Shown: positions 38,514 through 40,452 of the stretch, one piece after another
Layout: each line of letters begins with the position of its first letter
Position numbering within the stretch: position 1 is the first letter of the stretch
Source of the DNA: a virus
Length of the DNA stretch: 40,452 nucleotides
Direction: 5' to 3' (one strand)
Virus record (IMG/VR): IMGVR_UViG_3300042691_013910
Coordinates: 1-40,452 of that record
Notes under the pieces: model-generated
What the model saw: only the letters and a program-made list of their open reading frames with translations
The model's database searches: none
Told to the model about the DNA's origin: nothing
Position numbers and translations under genes: made by a program

Positions 38514-38696
38514 GCATTGGCTACTGTGTTTTTTATTCATGTTGTTGTGTGACTACCACCAGACCTACAAGCATTGTCCGTCACTATTATCAGATAGTTA
38601 TTTAGTTATGTATCTACCAATCGTCATTACTAAACGCATACAACAATCATTGTTTATTACTACGTAATCTCTTTACTAATCGCTATGCGAAAGCAT

Positions 38697-38730
38697 GTAT
38701 CTATCTCTTATCTATCTATCTTCTATCTAT
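38697..38730. repeat. TATC/TCTA tetranucleotide-rich tract
   Basis: The stretch consists of imperfect TATC/TCTA repeats and leads directly into the 19-base palindrome. It is a low-complexity, easily melted tract, not a CRISPR. Confidence 0.8.
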
Positions 38731-38747
38731 TGTTATTCAATAACAAT
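38729..38747. repeat. 19-bp perfect palindrome
   Basis: ATTGTTATT-C-AATAACAAT is a perfect inverted repeat with a one-base centre. It has the form of a dimeric operator or an origin palindrome rather than a stable RNA hairpin. Confidence 0.75.
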
Positions 38748-38754
38748 CTGACGT

Positions 38755-38773
38755 TCCCCGATTATTTTTTCGT
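38755..38773. repeat. CCCCGA-N6-TTTCGT word, copy 1
   Basis: TCCCCGATTATTTTTTCGT shares both ends and length with a second copy at 39015-39033, while the middle six bases differ. Conserved arms with variable centres suggest a protein-binding site. Confidence 0.6.
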
Positions 38774-39014
38774 AGGGTCGTGCGTTACGAGATGTACGTG
38801 TAATAGATACTTGACGTTGTTGTTGATTATGTTATGAATAAACTTCTTTAGAGTTATTTACTACCAAGATGTCTAGTGTCCAGAACCGAGATGCTGTCGT
38901 GACAATAACTACGCTAAATAACTTTCTAAATAACTTTCAATCTTCTATTACTAACTAAATAAACTTCTTATTGTTATCTCTTTACACTTTTACAATCAAC
39001 GCCGTATTTAGTTA

Positions 39015-39033
39015 TCCCCGAAAACTTTTTCGT
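39015..39033. repeat. CCCCGA-N6-TTTCGT word, copy 2
   Basis: TCCCCGAAAACTTTTTCGT matches copy 1 at both ends. This copy contains the palindrome CGAAAA-CT-TTTTCG. Confidence 0.6.
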
Positions 39034-39138
39034 TGAACCCTTTACAAAACAATCGCCAACAGGGAGTACGTATAAATGAACGCGAAAACTCTCTCTATTT
39101 ACGCGTAAGACACGCGAGTTGCGTGGGGGTGGGGGGTC

Positions 39139-39252
39139 GTGTATTCTTCACCTCAGGTAGTTAGCCCAACGGAAGTTGTTGAGGCAGGTAAGAAGAAAAC
39201 TTCTATTGACGTTACTCAAAAAAGTTTTCACGCAATCGTGTGTAAGTCGTGA
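39139..39252 (+). CDS. Weak candidate 37-residue protein
   Basis: A GTG-started frame reads YSSPQVVSPTEVVEAGKKKT and ends with FHAIVCKS. A G-rich run (TGGGGGTGGGGGGTC) precedes it and could act as a ribosome-binding site but is not typical. The end of the frame is the 5' copy of the 21-base direct repeat, whose other copy is non-coding. It may be a chance frame in the control region or a short leader. Confidence 0.25.
   Translation: MYSSPQVVSPTEVVEAGKKKTSIDVTQKSFHAIVCKS
39230..39250 (+). repeat. 21-bp direct repeat, copy 1
   Basis: The copy includes CGCAATCGTGTGTAAGTCGT and recurs exactly at 39400-39420, 170 bases away. Flanking bases differ, so this is a discrete conserved element. Confidence 0.85.
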
Positions 39253-39399
39253 AACTAAAATCGTGTAACTAACTTCTTTAGATGATGAACTTACTAAATC
39301 GAAACTTGTAATCAACAACAACTTTCTTGTCTAACTACTTGTTGAGTAACAACAACAACTTGTTACTGATACTCACAACAACAATCGCACTTCCGCGTT

Positions 39400-39420
39400 A
39401 CGCAATCGTGTGTAAGTCGT
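39400..39420 (+). repeat. 21-bp direct repeat, copy 2
   Basis: This is an exact copy of the element at 39230-39250. Here it is flanked by CGCGTT and AACGC, which extend a local inverted symmetry (GCGTTACG/CGTAACGC). Confidence 0.85.
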
Positions 39421-39584
39421 AACGCAATAACGTCGCACTTGTTGTTATCTCTTCTGTATCACAATCAAACTTCTTTACAACTAAATACGCATGGTCGGTG
39501 ATAAGTAACTACCAACTACTTGTCACCTTCCATGTGTAGTTAGCAACAACAACTACACAATCCAACTACGAAGGGAAAACGTAA

Positions 39585-39854
39585 ATGGCTCAAACAAAAC
39601 AACGTCTAACAAAACAACAACGCAACTACAACGCGAACTACGACATGATTGAAAACGTTGTCGCAGTATTTCGCAAAACAGATAACGTTGAACGACTTGT
39701 AAATGTTCTCGCAACTGAACTCGACAATGGTGCGTTCCGTTATTTATTCGCAACAGAGTTCGCAAACGTTCCACTAACTATTCGATACGTTGATAACACC
39801 GACAACGAAACTTCTTTAGAAACAACAACTACAACCGAAGGGAATAACAACTAA
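39585..39854 (+). CDS. First gene of the rightward operon, Asn/Gln/Thr-rich
   Basis: The 89-residue protein reads AQTKQRLTKQQRNYNANYDM, then a helical, folded-looking centre (NVERLVNVLATELDNGAFRY) and an acidic Thr/Asn tail (ETTTTTEGNNN). CGAAGGGAAAA lies before the ATG. No family is recognised. It begins the rightward operon after the repeat-rich region, so an early or replication-related role is possible by position. Its TAA overlaps the next ATG (TAATG). The composition is clearly unlike the leftward genes. Confidence 0.8.
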   Translation: MAQTKQRLTKQQRNYNANYDMIENVVAVFRKTDNVERLVNVLATELDNGAFRYLFATEFANVPLTIRYVDNTDNETSLETTTTTEGNNN

Positions 39855-39997
39855 TGACTCTTGACGAGTTCAAGAAACACGTTACACAACAACGCAACGC
39901 ACAATCACAAAACGCAATCAACGCGTTCGCACTAATCGCAAACGCAACAATCAACAACAACAACAACAACGCAACAACAATCGAAGGGGCTAAGTAA
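39854..39997 (+). CDS. 47-residue Asn/Ala-rich protein
   Basis: Direct translation gives TLDEFKKHVTQQRNAQSQNA, a short hydrophobic stretch (FALIANATI), a run of six Asn, and TTIEGAK. The ATG overlaps the upstream TAA, and CGAAGGGA lies upstream. The Asn run is encoded by an AAC repeat. It is probably a small helical protein with a flexible tail, of unknown function. Coupling and the shared ribosome-binding motif support it. Confidence 0.65.
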   Translation: MTLDEFKKHVTQQRNAQSQNAINAFALIANATINNNNNNATTIEGAK

Positions 39998-40000
39998 CTT

Positions 40001-40452
40001 ATGTATTCAATCCTCACAACAACTCAAACACCACAACTCAATCACTTGCGACAGTTCGTTGTTGTCGCAGTATCTTCAACTGATGTTCGTGTATGGACAC
40101 GTGTTACTAACGGCGGTCGCGGTGAAAGTAATGCGTGGCAGGATAGTTCGTACAACGACTTCCAAAACAACTCTTACGGCAACGAACCTATTGTCGGTGA
40201 GTTACTTTCATCTCCGTTATCTTCCGTTGATGTTGAGGCAATCAACAACAACGAACGACCAACTATCTTGTTTCAGAAACTAACAAAACAGTTCGGTCTC
40301 CGACACAAAACAATCGGCTCACGTCTCTTTGATGATGTTGCTTTAGAAGTTACACAACTCATCACACAATCACCTAACGCGTTATCGAAGTATCGTTCTG
40401 ACGGACGTATTGACAAGAACGCAACTATCGGTGCGACAACAACAACTACCAA
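40001..40452 (+). CDS. Partial protein running off the right edge
   Basis: The frame starts at ATG, has CGAAGGGG eleven bases upstream, and stays open to the last base (150 residues seen). It reads YSILTTTQTPQLNHLRQFVV, then VAVSSTDVRVWTRVTNGGRG, ESNAWQDSSYNDF and FQKLTKQFGLRHKTIGSRLF. The alternating hydrophobic start suggests a beta-rich domain; the later part is helical. No family can be assigned from the fragment. It lies three bases after the previous stop, so it is in the same operon. Confidence 0.75.
   Translation, partial: MYSILTTTQTPQLNHLRQFVVVAVSSTDVRVWTRVTNGGRGESNAWQDSSYNDFQNNSYGNEPIVGELLSSPLSSVDVEAINNNERPTILFQKLTKQFGLRHKTIGSRLFDDVALEVTQLITQSPNALSKYRSDGRIDKNATIGATTTTT

Larger units (their letters stand above)
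38315..39584. other. Repeat-rich divergence region with no convincing gene
   Basis: About 1.27 kb separates leftward and rightward genes. It is AT-rich and full of short repeats: tandem CGTTGATAGCAA, a TATC-type run, a 19-base palindrome, two CCCCGA...TTTTTCGT words, a long direct repeat, and AACTTCTTTAGA words (38842 and 39271, with a third copy at 39809 in coding DNA). Two 11-base words (CTAAATAACTT) lie in tandem near 38914. Only tiny frames exist, such as a ten-codon frame at 39075 preceded by GGGAG. An origin of replication or early-promoter region is a reasonable inference; no tRNA and no standard DnaA box was found. Confidence 0.7.

Noticed and set aside
38697-38747. Repeat tract as a CRISPR array
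   Set aside because: The units are four bases with no spacers; this is a microsatellite plus a palindrome.
38868-38957. Plus-strand 29-codon frame (MSSVQNRDAV...) in the divergence region
   Set aside because: It has neither a ribosome-binding site nor a -10 at the leaderless spacing, and it contains the local tandem repeat.
1-40452. Lysogeny functions (integrase, repressor, attachment site)
   Set aside because: None was recognised on either strand; the window may simply not include them, so no statement on lifestyle is made beyond this.

Overview
The window is part of the genome of a tailed double-stranded DNA phage. It carries a large terminase, a portal, a scaffold-like coiled-coil protein, an N4-gp56/HK97-type major capsid protein, head-completion candidates, a very large set of fibre or adhesin genes, and a CHAP endolysin with holin-like membrane proteins. 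No integrase, excisionase, repressor or tRNA was recognised. Two lines of evidence point to an actinobacterial host, but this is inference: a small CDRC...FCGHH protein resembles a family I know from actinobacteria (DUF7455-like), and at least six genes have a TANNNT -10 hexamer exactly six bases before the start codon, the arrangement expected of leaderless transcripts. The moderate base composition, collagen-like fibres, speD, and many tiny lysine-rich protein families otherwise known to me from marine and freshwater phages suggest an aquatic, possibly freshwater, actinobacteriophage.

Layout. Almost everything from 1 to 38.3 kb is on the minus strand, so transcription runs right to left. 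38.3-32.2 kb: short units, several apparently leaderless, encode a PD-(D/E)XK-like nuclease, an S-adenosylmethionine decarboxylase (SpeD), small Zn-ribbon proteins, a GT25 glycosyltransferase, an HslV/proteasome-like Ntn hydrolase, two lipoproteins, a CHAP endolysin and an HNH nuclease. One Zn-ribbon gene (36129-36326) is an isolated plus-strand island. 32.0-28.4 kb: a 920-residue exported Pro/Thr/Glu-rich protein followed by small membrane proteins (holin candidates). 28.4-22.6 kb: small basic or Zn-binding proteins, a KTSC-domain protein, a putative virion protein and the terminase. 22.5-16.8 kb: portal, scaffold, major capsid protein and connector candidates, separated by strong hairpins. 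16.8-4.0 kb: five fibre-type genes, including collagen-like shafts, a 1868-residue fibre with repeated HGF/GGLT modules and an ALK/LTK-type glycine-rich domain, an 845-residue protein ending in a fibrinogen-like domain, and a collagen-like fibre ending in a cupredoxin-like knob. 4.0-0.9 kb: a GT2 glycosyltransferase, a structural candidate, and a chain of tiny basic or Cys-rich genes whose stop and start codons mostly overlap as TAATG. 0.9 kb to the left edge: a terminator, then tail-completion type genes leaving the window.

From about 38.3 to 39.6 kb lies a repeat-rich, AT-rich stretch with no convincing gene. It separates the leftward genes from a rightward operon (39.6 kb to the right edge) of Asn/Gln/Thr-rich proteins, each preceded by a CGAAGGG ribosome-binding motif. 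This divergence zone is the best place in the window for an origin or master control region.

Together the genes describe head assembly and packaging, an elaborate host-recognition apparatus, lysis, and a group of accessory enzymes (SpeD, HslV-like hydrolase, two glycosyltransferases, nucleases). Their exact roles in infection are not shown by the sequence alone. Thirteen short or edge-truncated genes, many under 60 codons, were found by direct translation and are included with their reasons.
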